Of a stretch of DNA of 64,000 nt, positions 32,350-40,716 are shown piece by piece. This DNA is from G942493375 sp942493375 (GTDB taxonomy: Bacteria > Armatimonadota > UBA5829), in the NCBI GenBank assembly GCA_942493375.1, contig OW818698.1, positions 5,456,001-5,520,000 of the forward strand, read 5' to 3'. A program made the translations under genes and the position numbers. Position 1 is the first letter of the stretch. Each line of letters begins with the position of its first letter. The notes under the pieces were generated by a model. The model was not told the DNA's origin and did not search any database. It saw only the letters and a list, made by a program, of their open reading frames with translations.

Positions 32350-34494
32350 ATGAAATTGACTATTGGAAAAAAATTGATGGGTGCCTTTGGTCTATGTGCA
32401 ATGGTAATGATTATTCTAGTTGCCTACAACAGCACACAGCTAGCTACCCTGGGTAAATTGCAAGATGAAGGTGCGACTCGTTCGCTGGGTGCTCAAAGTG
32501 CTATTGAAGCAGGATCAATGGGTAACACGCTTTACCGAGTAATAGCTGACGCAGAGATCAACAGGGACTTTGCCACAACCGAGCTTTCTTGGAAGACGAC
32601 CACAGAAGACGCGGATAATGATTTTGAAAAGGTTACTAAACTTGCTGATACCGAAGAAGAGAAAGTTTGGGTTAAGGAGGCTCAGGGACAGTATGCTGAA
32701 CTGAAAAATCTATTCGATAACAAAATCATTCCCGTGTTGAAAACCACTTCAGGAATGACATCAGCCATCCAAAAGCTTGACACCCAGGCTGACCAGTATG
32801 TTGTCGGTATAGAGAAACCCATGGAGAAGCTTGTTGACTCACTTAAAAAGGAGAGTGACCGTGGTGATGCAGCTTTTGATGTAGTTCGCAAGCGAGTCAC
32901 TCTAGTAAGCACGATTCTCGCTATAGTAGGCATATGCGCCGCTGTATTACTCGGAGTGTTTATCACACGGTCTATCACCATACCTATGAACCAGATGACC
33001 AAAGTAGCTGACCAGATTGCACTGGGTGATATTGACCAGAATATAGACCACAAATCAGGAGATGAGATCGGTGTTTTGGCTGATTCATTCCGACGAATGG
33101 TAGATGGCATTAAGGTTACGGTTAAGGTAACTCAGCAGATAGCTAAGGGCGATATGTCTGCGAATGTAGAACTCAGATCCGACAAAGATGTGTTGTCTAT
33201 TGCTATGAACAATGTTATTGAGTCTGTGCGTGGACTTGTTGCTGAGGCTACCATGCTGAGCAAAGCCGCAGTCGATGGACGTTTGAACACCAGAGGAAAT
33301 GCCACCCAGTTTGAGGGTGGATTCCGCGATATAGTCTCAGGGGTTAATGATACACTTGACGCAGTTATCGGACCTCTCAATGTTGCTGCTGAATATGTTG
33401 ATATGATTGGTAAGGGTATGGTTCCGGACGAGATCACAGACAACTACAATGGCGACTTCAATACCATCAAAAACAATCTGAACGCAACAATCCGTGGAAT
33501 CCGTGACCAGATAAATGTAGCTCAAGCTATTGCCAATGGTGATCTGACAGTCAAGACACAGCTCAAATCAGAAAAAGACCAGATGGCGATCAGTCTCAAT
33601 AGTATGGTCGAAAATCTTACCAGGACAATTGGGGATGTTTTGACAGTGGCACAGGCGGTTGCTTCCGGAAGTGCACAGGTTACTGCATCAGCACAGTCAC
33701 TGGCTCAGGGTACTACTGAACAGGCTTCCAGCATAGAGGAAGTTTCAGCCTCAATGGAAGAGATGAACAGTACTGTAAAACAGAATGCAGACAACGCTCA
33801 GCAAACATCCGCCATAGCCGTTAAGTCAGCCAAAGATGGGCAAGAGGGTGGTCATGCTGTAGCTGCTACTGTCAGCGCAATGCAGAGCATAGCCGAAAAA
33901 ATCAACATCATTGAAGAAATTGCAAGACAGACCAATATGCTCGCTCTAAATGCTGCTATCGAAGCTGCAAGGGCCGGTGAACATGGGAAGGGATTTGCAG
34001 TAGTTGCTGCAGAGGTCCGTAAGCTGGCGGAACGCAGCCAGTCTGCTGCAAAAGAAATCGGCACCGTCTCAACCTCCAGCGTAGAAGTCGCCCAGAATGC
34101 CGGAAAAATATTGCAGGAAATAGTTCCAGGTATCCAAAAGACAGCTGACCTCGTGCAGGAAATAAATGCTTCATCAGCTGAACAATCGAGTGGTATTGAT
34201 CAGGTTACCAAAGCTGTCTCGCAGCTGGATCAGGTTATACAGGGAGCTAGTGCAGCAACGGAGGAACTATCTGCAACAGCGGAGGAACTCAGTGCTCAAG
34301 CACAACAGCTCCTGGATACGACTGAGTTCTTCAAAATGGAGACTACCCATTCCCAGAAGCCGGTGAGAAAAGCAATAGCAGCGCGTCCAAGTCAGAGTCG
34401 TCCTGCTCATACAACAAAGAAGGTTACCGGGGCAAACATTTCTCTGGATGACCCAGGTAATGCAAGTGACTCCGATTTCGAAAGAGCTGCTTGA
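32350..34494 (+). CDS. methyl-accepting chemotaxis protein with five HAMP-like units
   Basis: A 714-residue chemoreceptor. TM1 (about 8-30), periplasmic helical sensor (about 31-185, different in sequence from the first receptor), TM2 (about 190-212, ILAIVGICAAVLLGVFIT), then about five HAMP units in series (to about residue 425), the signalling hairpin with EEIARQTNMLALNAAIEAAR, and a tail ending DSDFERAA. From the third HAMP onward it matches the giant receptor at 25852 almost residue for residue, except that the twelve 91-residue repeats are absent. It therefore shows the state before expansion. AGGAG lies about 11 nt before the ATG. A bidirectional hairpin follows. Confidence 0.95.
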   Translation: MKLTIGKKLMGAFGLCAMVMIILVAYNSTQLATLGKLQDEGATRSLGAQSAIEAGSMGNTLYRVIADAEINRDFATTELSWKTTTEDADNDFEKVTKLADTEEEKVWVKEAQGQYAELKNLFDNKIIPVLKTTSGMTSAIQKLDTQADQYVVGIEKPMEKLVDSLKKESDRGDAAFDVVRKRVTLVSTILAIVGICAAVLLGVFITRSITIPMNQMTKVADQIALGDIDQNIDHKSGDEIGVLADSFRRMVDGIKVTVKVTQQIAKGDMSANVELRSDKDVLSIAMNNVIESVRGLVAEATMLSKAAVDGRLNTRGNATQFEGGFRDIVSGVNDTLDAVIGPLNVAAEYVDMIGKGMVPDEITDNYNGDFNTIKNNLNATIRGIRDQINVAQAIANGDLTVKTQLKSEKDQMAISLNSMVENLTRTIGDVLTVAQAVASGSAQVTASAQSLAQGTTEQASSIEEVSASMEEMNSTVKQNADNAQQTSAIAVKSAKDGQEGGHAVAATVSAMQSIAEKINIIEEIARQTNMLALNAAIEAARAGEHGKGFAVVAAEVRKLAERSQSAAKEIGTVSTSSVEVAQNAGKILQEIVPGIQKTADLVQEINASSAEQSSGIDQVTKAVSQLDQVIQGASAATEELSATAEELSAQAQQLLDTTEFFKMETTHSQKPVRKAIAARPSQSRPAHTTKKVTGANISLDDPGNASDSDFERAA

Positions 34495-34520
34495 GGCGAA
34501 CTAAATAATCATTAAATCCG

Positions 34521-34564
34521 GAAAGGCACCCAGAAGAAGTTTTACCATTCTCTGGGTGCCTTTC
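34521..34564. terminator. bidirectional terminator between convergent genes
   Basis: GAAAGGCACCCAGA (34521-34534) and TCTGGGTGCCTTTC (34551-34564) make a 14-bp perfect stem with a 16-nt loop. A/T-rich flanks (ending in TTTC one way, GAAA the other) suit termination of both the chemoreceptor and the leftward GDSL gene. Confidence 0.75.
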
Positions 34565-34597
34565 TGCATATATCAGTTCTAGAAGAATACATTCCAT

Positions 34598-35287
34598 TCA
34601 CATTCTAGAATCATACATTCCCGAACAATTGGAAGCCAATACCTCGAAAATCCTGTTAGCTACCACACGATGCCCTATATCATTTGCGTGAACACCGTCG
34701 TGATGAACCAGCCAGTCCGCTTCTCCATATGCCGATAGCAGATCAACAAACAGACAATCCAGCCTCTCAGCCATCTTCCTCATAGATTCATTATAATCCC
34801 TGAAAATCTGCAGATTCCCAAAGCTGCAGGCAGGCCCACCGACTGTGAAATCTGACACGTAATACGGACCTGCCAGGACTATCAGCGGCTGAATTCTCTC
34901 TCTAATGCGTCTGATTATCTCTTCCATCTCCGAACAAAACAATTCCACTGGAGTGCCTGTGCTGGCGTCATTCTGTCCGTATGAGATTATCAGTAAATCA
35001 GGCACTATCAAAGATCCATTGGCTGTGTTTGAAAGCACATGCTGTTCAAGTCTTTCAGACAAGACAGGCTTGCTGCTTAATTCGTAGTATGGACTCCTGG
35101 TAGAGATAACATTTGCACCTATACCGACGTTTACCAGTTGCACTGGATGCCGTTGGTAATCATTGATCATAGCAGCCAGCAGATCAGTCCATCGCCTCTC
35201 CCGGCAGCTTGCCCACGCTCCAGCAGTCGTGCTCTCACCTACTGCTAAAAGTGTTTTGAACTCTTTATCCCACCAGTCCCGTTTCAT
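34598..35287 (-). CDS. SGNH/GDSL-type esterase
   Basis: 229 residues, no signal peptide. Block I is AVGESTTAG (Ser19 nucleophile), block III is SYGQNDAST (Asn of the oxyanion hole), and block V is GVHANDIGHR with the Asp/His pair. This is the SGNH hydrolase superfamily, which removes acyl groups from sugars or lipids. ATG 35287 overlaps the upstream propeller gene's stop by 4 nt, so the two are translationally coupled and probably act on the same sugar. The likely role is deacetylation of an imported oligosaccharide; this is inference. Confidence 0.88.
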   Translation of the reverse strand: MKRDWWDKEFKTLLAVGESTTAGAWASCRERRWTDLLAAMINDYQRHPVQLVNVGIGANVISTRSPYYELSSKPVLSERLEQHVLSNTANGSLIVPDLLIISYGQNDASTGTPVELFCSEMEEIIRRIRERIQPLIVLAGPYYVSDFTVGGPACSFGNLQIFRDYNESMRKMAERLDCLFVDLLSAYGEADWLVHHDGVHANDIGHRVVANRIFEVLASNCSGMYDSRM

Positions 35288-36759
35288 ATCAACGCATATC
35301 CGTAGAGCCTGGCTCTTTTTATATAGATGCGGATATGTGCTTCATCAATGCAAATATTCTCAGCTCGCTTCCAGTTGAACACAGCCAGCTTATCATTGCC
35401 GTGGAATGGGACAGCTTCTGCACGGGAGTAACCTGGAATTGGTTTCTTCTCACCGTCCAGGAGCTCAACCGTAATTTCTCCATCTTCCAGAGTCACAGCA
35501 TTTAATACCAACGACTTGTCTTTACAATTAAGCATGGGAGTAGTCAAATAAGCCTCAATGGGCCCTCCGGTAGATGGAACTGCTGCCCACATGCGACCTT
35601 TCTCCCAACTTGCACGGCACATACCACCATAATACGTGTAAAGATTCCAACACTTTGCATTGATATCCCCGTGCAGGCCGTCCGTCGCTCCGTAGTATAA
35701 ATATACTCGATCCCCGTCCTCTATCAGTTCACGAGTGTTCCAGATCAATCCACCGCCGATATCACCTAATGGGAGCAATGGAATACAACCGCGGTCTGAT
35801 GGTCTCCACCACTTCCGGCCATCACGGGATGCTGCAAACCTCGGCTCAAATGTCTGAGAAACAGTGTGGAATATATTTGCGATTGCGATGATACCTTCTC
35901 CGTATGGGTGATAACCGAGGTCGATAAACTGATCCCCGTGATGGTCTTTCCAGTTAGGCACCCCAATCGGAAACTTCTCACTCCAGTTGATTCCATCCAC
36001 GCTTGTGCGTTCCCAGATGAGTCGAACACCGCCAGGATAACAGTCGTATGGAACCATACCTCCGGGAAAAGCTTCTATACCTACTTTGTGGTGCATACGA
36101 TATGTGCCATCGACAGACCGATAGATGAACAATCCGTCACCATCCGCCAGGAAGTTTATCGGTTCACCTTCCGGTCGCCATCTCAGACCGTCTTTGGAAC
36201 GGTATCTAAACAAACCCATTCCAGGTGTAGTGAATCCAGGCACAGTCGTTGCTTTGCCGTCGATATAATGGGATTCGTGAAATACAAACATTTCGTAGGG
36301 TTCATCGGGGTTTAGCTCGGGTTCGATAAGCACGGTAGCCATAGTGGTCCGTCCACAAGCATCCGGGAAGACGAGATTGGTCTTGTCGTAGCCGGGATAC
36401 GTTACTCCATTATCCAGTAAAGGACGCTCCCAGTGTATTCCATCTTCGGATGTGTAGTAAGCAAGCCGTGCAGGAAACTTAACCACCGAACGTTCGAAAT
36501 AACCCTCAGAAGGCTTACTCATCCAGTCCAGCGGTTCTTCGTCCTCTACAGTTACAACCCATGCTTTGAACAAACCGTCGATCGGATCTTTAAGCACTGT
36601 TCCATGCCCGGCACATGGGGTGGCACCTTCCCAGGGGTATTGAGGCAGGAGCAATGGATTCTCCGGATCCAGCACCGCCTGCTCGATCCGCCATCCAATA
36701 CTCGCATGCTCCACAAAGTCATCCTGATAGATCATAGGTGGAACTGTCTTTACAACCAT
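35284..36759 (-). CDS. glycosidase-like beta-propeller protein (GH32/GH43-type fold)
   Basis: About 491 residues without signal peptide. Repeated W/Y-rich blade motifs are visible: LAYYTSEDGIHWERP, YRSKDGLRWRPEG, RTSVDGINWSEK and ASRDGRKWWRP, the S/A-x-DGxxW pattern of five-bladed propeller glycosidases. Acidic residues in these blades could be catalytic, but I cannot assign the family with confidence. A small C-terminal beta-domain (about 420-491) follows. The stop overlaps the GDSL esterase start (4 nt). ATG 36759 and TTG 36765 are both possible; GAAGGG lies 10 and 4 nt before them, and I chose the ATG. Confidence 0.72.
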   Translation of the reverse strand: MVVKTVPPMIYQDDFVEHASIGWRIEQAVLDPENPLLLPQYPWEGATPCAGHGTVLKDPIDGLFKAWVVTVEDEEPLDWMSKPSEGYFERSVVKFPARLAYYTSEDGIHWERPLLDNGVTYPGYDKTNLVFPDACGRTTMATVLIEPELNPDEPYEMFVFHESHYIDGKATTVPGFTTPGMGLFRYRSKDGLRWRPEGEPINFLADGDGLFIYRSVDGTYRMHHKVGIEAFPGGMVPYDCYPGGVRLIWERTSVDGINWSEKFPIGVPNWKDHHGDQFIDLGYHPYGEGIIAIANIFHTVSQTFEPRFAASRDGRKWWRPSDRGCIPLLPLGDIGGGLIWNTRELIEDGDRVYLYYGATDGLHGDINAKCWNLYTYYGGMCRASWEKGRMWAAVPSTGGPIEAYLTTPMLNCKDKSLVLNAVTLEDGEITVELLDGEKKPIPGYSRAEAVPFHGNDKLAVFNWKRAENICIDEAHIRIYIKRARLYGYALI

Positions 36760-36782
36760 GCTCAAGAATCCCTTCTACGAAG

Positions 36783-36867
36783 GAATTATGAGTTATAAGT
36801 TATGAATTATGAAATCAGAACTACAGCCTTTTCCCTTTCATAATTCATAATTCATACTTCATAATTC
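36783..36867. repeat. AT-rich inverted repeat (ATAATTCAT family)
   Basis: Arms 36783-36814 and 36837-36867 are made of ATAATTCAT/ATGAATTAT units in opposite orientations. Single-arm copies occur at 37928-37958 and 39950-39978. The right arm runs into the cysteine synthase stop codon. Confidence 0.75.
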
Positions 36868-37790
36868 TATAACAGGCTCGTACTAAAGTATCTCTCTGCC
36901 CGGTCTGGCAGGACTGTGACTACGCGGCTGTTTGGTCCGAGTTCTTCTGCCAGTCTCATTGCAGCCCAGACATTTGCTCCTGATGATGTTCCAACCAATG
37001 CTCCCTGGACAGATGCAAGAGCCCGGGTAGTCGATATGGCATCGTCATCACTGACTGTAATAACTTCATCGATCAGCTTAGTATCCAGCACTTCCGGAAT
37101 GAATCCATCGCCAATTCCCTGAATCTGATGGAAACCAGGCTCGTGTCCGAGTAGTGCGGACCGATCTTTTGGTTCAACAGCGGCTATCTTTATGTTAGGA
37201 TTCTTCTCCTTGAGGAATTTGCCCACGCCGCTCAGTGTACCTCCGCTTCCGATACCTGCAGCGAATGCATCAACATTACCATCCATCTGCTGCCAAATCT
37301 CGGCTGCAGTTGTCAGGTAGTGGATCTCGGGATTCAGGGGATTCACAAACTGCCCCAGCAGGAATGATCCCGGAATCCCTGCACGGATTTCCTCAGCCTT
37401 TTCAACCGATCCCGTTATACTCGCTTCTGCTGGAGTCTCAATAAGCTCTGCTCCAAGCGCTCTTATAATCTTCTTCCGCTCCTCACTCATATCAGAAGGC
37501 ATACAGATAATGACTTTATAACCCTTCAATCTGCCGACAAACGCAACAGCTATTCCGGTATTACCACTTGTAGCTTCAACTATAGTAGCTCCTGGTTTTA
37601 GTTTTCCACTGATCTCAGATTGTTCGATAATGTGTTTCGCAACCCGGTCTTTCACGCTGCCAGCTGGATTCAGGAACTCAGCTTTCGCATAAATACACCC
37701 ACTGCCCATATTACACAGATGCAGCATCGGTGTATTGCCGACTAGATCCAGGATATTATCCACACATTTAAGATTAAGGTCTAAAGACAT
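36867..37790 (-). CDS. cysK: cysteine synthase (O-acetylserine sulfhydrylase)
   Basis: A 307-residue fold-type II PLP enzyme that makes cysteine from O-acetylserine and sulfide. The motif FLNPAGSVKDR places the PLP Lys at 47. EATSGNTG is the substrate-binding loop, PSDMSEERK is next, and GIGSGGTLSGVG holds the PLP phosphate. The C-terminus has GTSSGANVWAA, where the Ser contacts the pyridine nitrogen. The length is that of CysK/CysM; the related cystathionine beta-synthase lacks support because there is no CBS domain. GGAG precedes the ATG by 7 nt. It is unrelated to its neighbours by function and flanked by repeats on both sides. Confidence 0.94.
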   Translation of the reverse strand: MSLDLNLKCVDNILDLVGNTPMLHLCNMGSGCIYAKAEFLNPAGSVKDRVAKHIIEQSEISGKLKPGATIVEATSGNTGIAVAFVGRLKGYKVIICMPSDMSEERKKIIRALGAELIETPAEASITGSVEKAEEIRAGIPGSFLLGQFVNPLNPEIHYLTTAAEIWQQMDGNVDAFAAGIGSGGTLSGVGKFLKEKNPNIKIAAVEPKDRSALLGHEPGFHQIQGIGDGFIPEVLDTKLIDEVITVSDDDAISTTRALASVQGALVGTSSGANVWAAMRLAEELGPNSRVVTVLPDRAERYFSTSLL

Positions 37791-38021
37791 TTATCAACTC
37801 CGATAAAAATAATTGATTCCAATCATGGAATCTTTGCCGCAGATCACATCAGCGCCAAGAACTGTTTCCACAAGACCTTTCCCTTTTCCTCTCTCGTATC
37901 TCCATACAGTAAAGATCCCTTCTTTCATCATTCATAACTCATAATTCATAATTTTCAAAACTTATGCAACTGTGATAATATCAATTGAGTAACCGATTGA
38001 TGGATAGACATGGGGTGAGTT

Positions 38022-39833
38022 ATGAGACTCTTGAAATTTCGAACGATTATGCAGCATATGATTATTGTGAACCTTATATTCGCGGCAATACTCGTCAGTA
38101 GTCCTCCAGGCGCTGCTCAGAAAAATCGGGTTGCAAGGAAGCTCTTCCCACAAATAACTGATGGCATCTATAACGCTGACAACAAACTCGTTATGAACTG
38201 CAAGATTGCTGCTGATGGATTAACAGTCACCGACACCGCATGGCTCACCTATCCTGCTCCCGACGGCAAAGGAAAGAGATGGAGTTTCAACCAGACTCCA
38301 TATACAGATGTACCTCTTATAAATTACAAGTTCCCCATACAGTTTTCCGGCCTGCAGCTGACTATTAATGTCGAGATATTCAACCTTGCAAAACCCTGGG
38401 AAGTCTCTGAGACATATCAGGAGATTGTTCAACTTGGGGGCAAGCGAAGACTGAATCTGCCGGCCTGGTTTGATGTTCCACAAAATCGGCTGGGTTATGA
38501 TTTTGATGAAGGTAAGTGGTTCCCTTCCGGTTGGAAGCTCCCAAAAGGTAAATATGCCTGCTGGGAAGGCGCCGGAAAATATAACCAGGTAGACCGAAAA
38601 GGCAGGAATCCGATGTTTGACTTCGGATTCACACAAGTTGCTGAGAACACTATTTCCGCTGGCGGAAGCGTCCCCGGAAAAGATGAGCAGTGCCGGGTGT
38701 TTGGAGATGCTGAGTGGCTGGATATGTCGGATGGCGGCAACCAGACCAAGTGGCACAATAATGGCTGGAAGAGTCGTGGGGAGCGGATGAAGATAGTTAT
38801 CCCCGATTTTGAAAATGCCGACGCTTGGCGGTGGAACCAGGCACAGTTTGATGCTTTTAAAGCTCTAGTTTCGGATTTCAAGAAGGATCGACCGGACTGT
38901 CTTATTGGTTGTTGGGGAGTTGGAGTTTCCAATTACTCCTTCAGGATATTCGACGAACGTGACAATGAAGGCCGACCGACTGGTGTTGTCAATCTAAAAG
39001 CAGCAGGCCAGTGGAAGTCTCAGTATGACAACCCGAAACCCCAGTTGCACAGGATTTTGGACTACTGCGGACTGAACTTCGGGAACCCGAGTGTCTACTG
39101 GATCAACAGCGGAAATCCTGCGCATCTGTATGCAGTAGTTCAGGAGTGGGAGATAGGCAAACTCGCCAAGCCCGAAGTCCCGAATGTGCTCTCAAACTGG
39201 ATACAGACAGAATTTGTAGATGGTTACCCGCTATCCAGTTATAGGTTCACCAAACCTGACGGCAGTTCCCAGGTGCGATATACAAAGCACCAGGCGCCAC
39301 CGACATATACGTATGCTCTCTCCCTGTTCGCTCACACCCGCATGGATGGAATATACTGCTGGGAGACCGGTAACGGTTACTCAGAAGACGTAGCAGATGC
39401 CGGAGTAATAGGCCCGGACGGTTATCCGACCTCTGAGCGCAAAATCGTCAATGGCGTAGAGAAGAATGCAACCTATTACATAAAGTATTTTGGGTTCTAC
39501 AACTACCACGTGCTGGGTATGTGGCAGGCAAGTCAGAACAAGAGCATTATCGAAGCCAATACTCCCTGGATAATGCCGGAATTGTGGACATCAACCAATA
39601 AAGTCTGGAGAACCGGAGACGACCGCTACCCGAGCTACTGCAACTTCTACAAAGAGCCCCTGATCCGGGTCAAATACTCCTCCGATGGAAAGACTCCATT
39701 GGTAATAGCCTGCAACCCCTATAACAAAGATGTCCAGCAGGTAAAAATCAGAATCCCAGGTTCCCTCAAAGAACAAACCTTCGAACTAATAGGAGACTAT
39801 CCCATAATTACAACTTTCAAGCTCAAAAAATGA
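38022..39833 (+). CDS. secreted protein of unknown family, carbohydrate-locus associated
   Basis: 603 residues with an N-terminal signal (MIIVNLIFAAILVSSPPGAA, cleavage likely after AAQ near 35). The first 190 residues are beta-rich (WSFNQTPYTDVPLINYKFP and NVEIFNLAKPWEVSET). The centre, about 250-480, alternates hydrophobic strands with loops (CLIGCWGVGVSNYSF, ILDYCGLNFGNPSVYWI, YGLSLFAHTRMDGIYCWETGNG) in a way that suggests a TIM-barrel glycosidase. The end (about 530-603) is a beta-domain with LIGDYPIITTFKLKK. I do not recognise the family. A Glu in WETGNGY and an Asp/Glu pair in FDERDNEG are possible active-site residues. GGGGTGAG precedes the ATG closely. Confidence 0.75.
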   Translation: MRLLKFRTIMQHMIIVNLIFAAILVSSPPGAAQKNRVARKLFPQITDGIYNADNKLVMNCKIAADGLTVTDTAWLTYPAPDGKGKRWSFNQTPYTDVPLINYKFPIQFSGLQLTINVEIFNLAKPWEVSETYQEIVQLGGKRRLNLPAWFDVPQNRLGYDFDEGKWFPSGWKLPKGKYACWEGAGKYNQVDRKGRNPMFDFGFTQVAENTISAGGSVPGKDEQCRVFGDAEWLDMSDGGNQTKWHNNGWKSRGERMKIVIPDFENADAWRWNQAQFDAFKALVSDFKKDRPDCLIGCWGVGVSNYSFRIFDERDNEGRPTGVVNLKAAGQWKSQYDNPKPQLHRILDYCGLNFGNPSVYWINSGNPAHLYAVVQEWEIGKLAKPEVPNVLSNWIQTEFVDGYPLSSYRFTKPDGSSQVRYTKHQAPPTYTYALSLFAHTRMDGIYCWETGNGYSEDVADAGVIGPDGYPTSERKIVNGVEKNATYYIKYFGFYNYHVLGMWQASQNKSIIEANTPWIMPELWTSTNKVWRTGDDRYPSYCNFYKEPLIRVKYSSDGKTPLVIACNPYNKDVQQVKIRIPGSLKEQTFELIGDYPIITTFKLKK

Positions 39834-39867
39834 CCAATACAACCCTCCGAGAAACCCATCTACCCAA

Positions 39868-39978
39868 TTCCCCCTTGGAGAAGGGGGGTAGGGGGGATTG
39901 ATTCACACCCATTCAAATTTCGACTCACCCTCTCCCTTCCCTACTTATATAATTCATAATTCATACTTCATAATTTCT
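39868..39978. repeat. CCCCCTTGGAG and ATAATTCAT repeats, adjacent copies
   Basis: 39868-39903 is a second full copy of the CCCCCTTGGAGAAGGGGGG unit found at 16199, including the trailing GGATTGATT. 39955-39978 is a copy of the ATAATTCAT family seen at 36783 and 37928. Between them is a pyrimidine-rich stretch. Confidence 0.75.
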
Positions 39979-40072
39979 AATATCCCCTTCCCGAAGTCTC
40001 CTCAAAAAAGAGGAATATTACCACCTCACCCGTAACAGTCATATCATTAATATTCAAATACTGGAGGACGCA

Positions 40073-40684
40073 ATGGACATTTTTGGATCCTTTTTTGGTC
40101 CCTCAAAGGATGAGATCTGGGGCAAGATTGCAGATGATATTGGTGGGAGTTATGAAGACAGTGGGTTTTTCGGGGGTGATGTTCTCCGTTACTGCTCCGG
40201 ACAGTGGGAGATCACCCTGGACACATACACGGTCAACAGTGGGAGAAGCAGTCAAACCTACACCCGCATGCGAGCTCCCTTCGTTAACAAGGACGGTCTT
40301 TACTTCAAGATCTACCGCGAGGGTGTTTTTGCTGCAATCGCCAAGACTTTCGGCATGCAGGAAATCGAGCTAGGCGATACATTCTTTGATCTAGATTTTA
40401 TTATTAGAGGCAATAATTCTGACAAGATCAAACAACTCCTCTCAGACGAGAGCTTGAAAGCCCTGATTCGCTATCAGCCGAATATCAGTCTTGAAATCAA
40501 GGACGATGAAGGCTGGTTCGGTGGCTCATTTCCTGATGGAGTAGATGAATTATATTTCGAGTGTTATGGAATTGTAACAGATGAATCCCTTCTGAGAAAC
40601 CTGTTCGACATGTTCTGCCTGACGCTCCAAAGGTTAGTAGAGATTGATTCCGGCAGTGACAGCAAGCCCAATGTGCAATTGTAA
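40073..40684 (+). CDS. hypothetical protein
   Basis: 203 residues, cytoplasmic (no signal or membrane segment). It begins MDIFGSFFGPSKDEIWGKIAD and has GGSYEDSGFFGGDVLRY, then a beta-rich central part with YTRMRAPFVNKDGLYFKIYREG. It may be a DUF3137-type fold (that family pairs a W..IA helix with beta-strands and a TRMR-like centre), but I cannot confirm it. GGAGG lies 7 nt before the ATG. The glycosidase-like gene starts 32 nt downstream, probably in the same transcript. Confidence 0.65.
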   Translation: MDIFGSFFGPSKDEIWGKIADDIGGSYEDSGFFGGDVLRYCSGQWEITLDTYTVNSGRSSQTYTRMRAPFVNKDGLYFKIYREGVFAAIAKTFGMQEIELGDTFFDLDFIIRGNNSDKIKQLLSDESLKALIRYQPNISLEIKDDEGWFGGSFPDGVDELYFECYGIVTDESLLRNLFDMFCLTLQRLVEIDSGSDSKPNVQL

Positions 40685-40716
40685 GTCTTGTAAAACAAAT
40701 ACTCGAGGAACAAACA

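Noticed and set aside
37791..38021. Possible small gene between cysK and the secreted protein
   Set aside because: Only repeat material (ATAATTCAT family) and short frames with stops; nothing coding.
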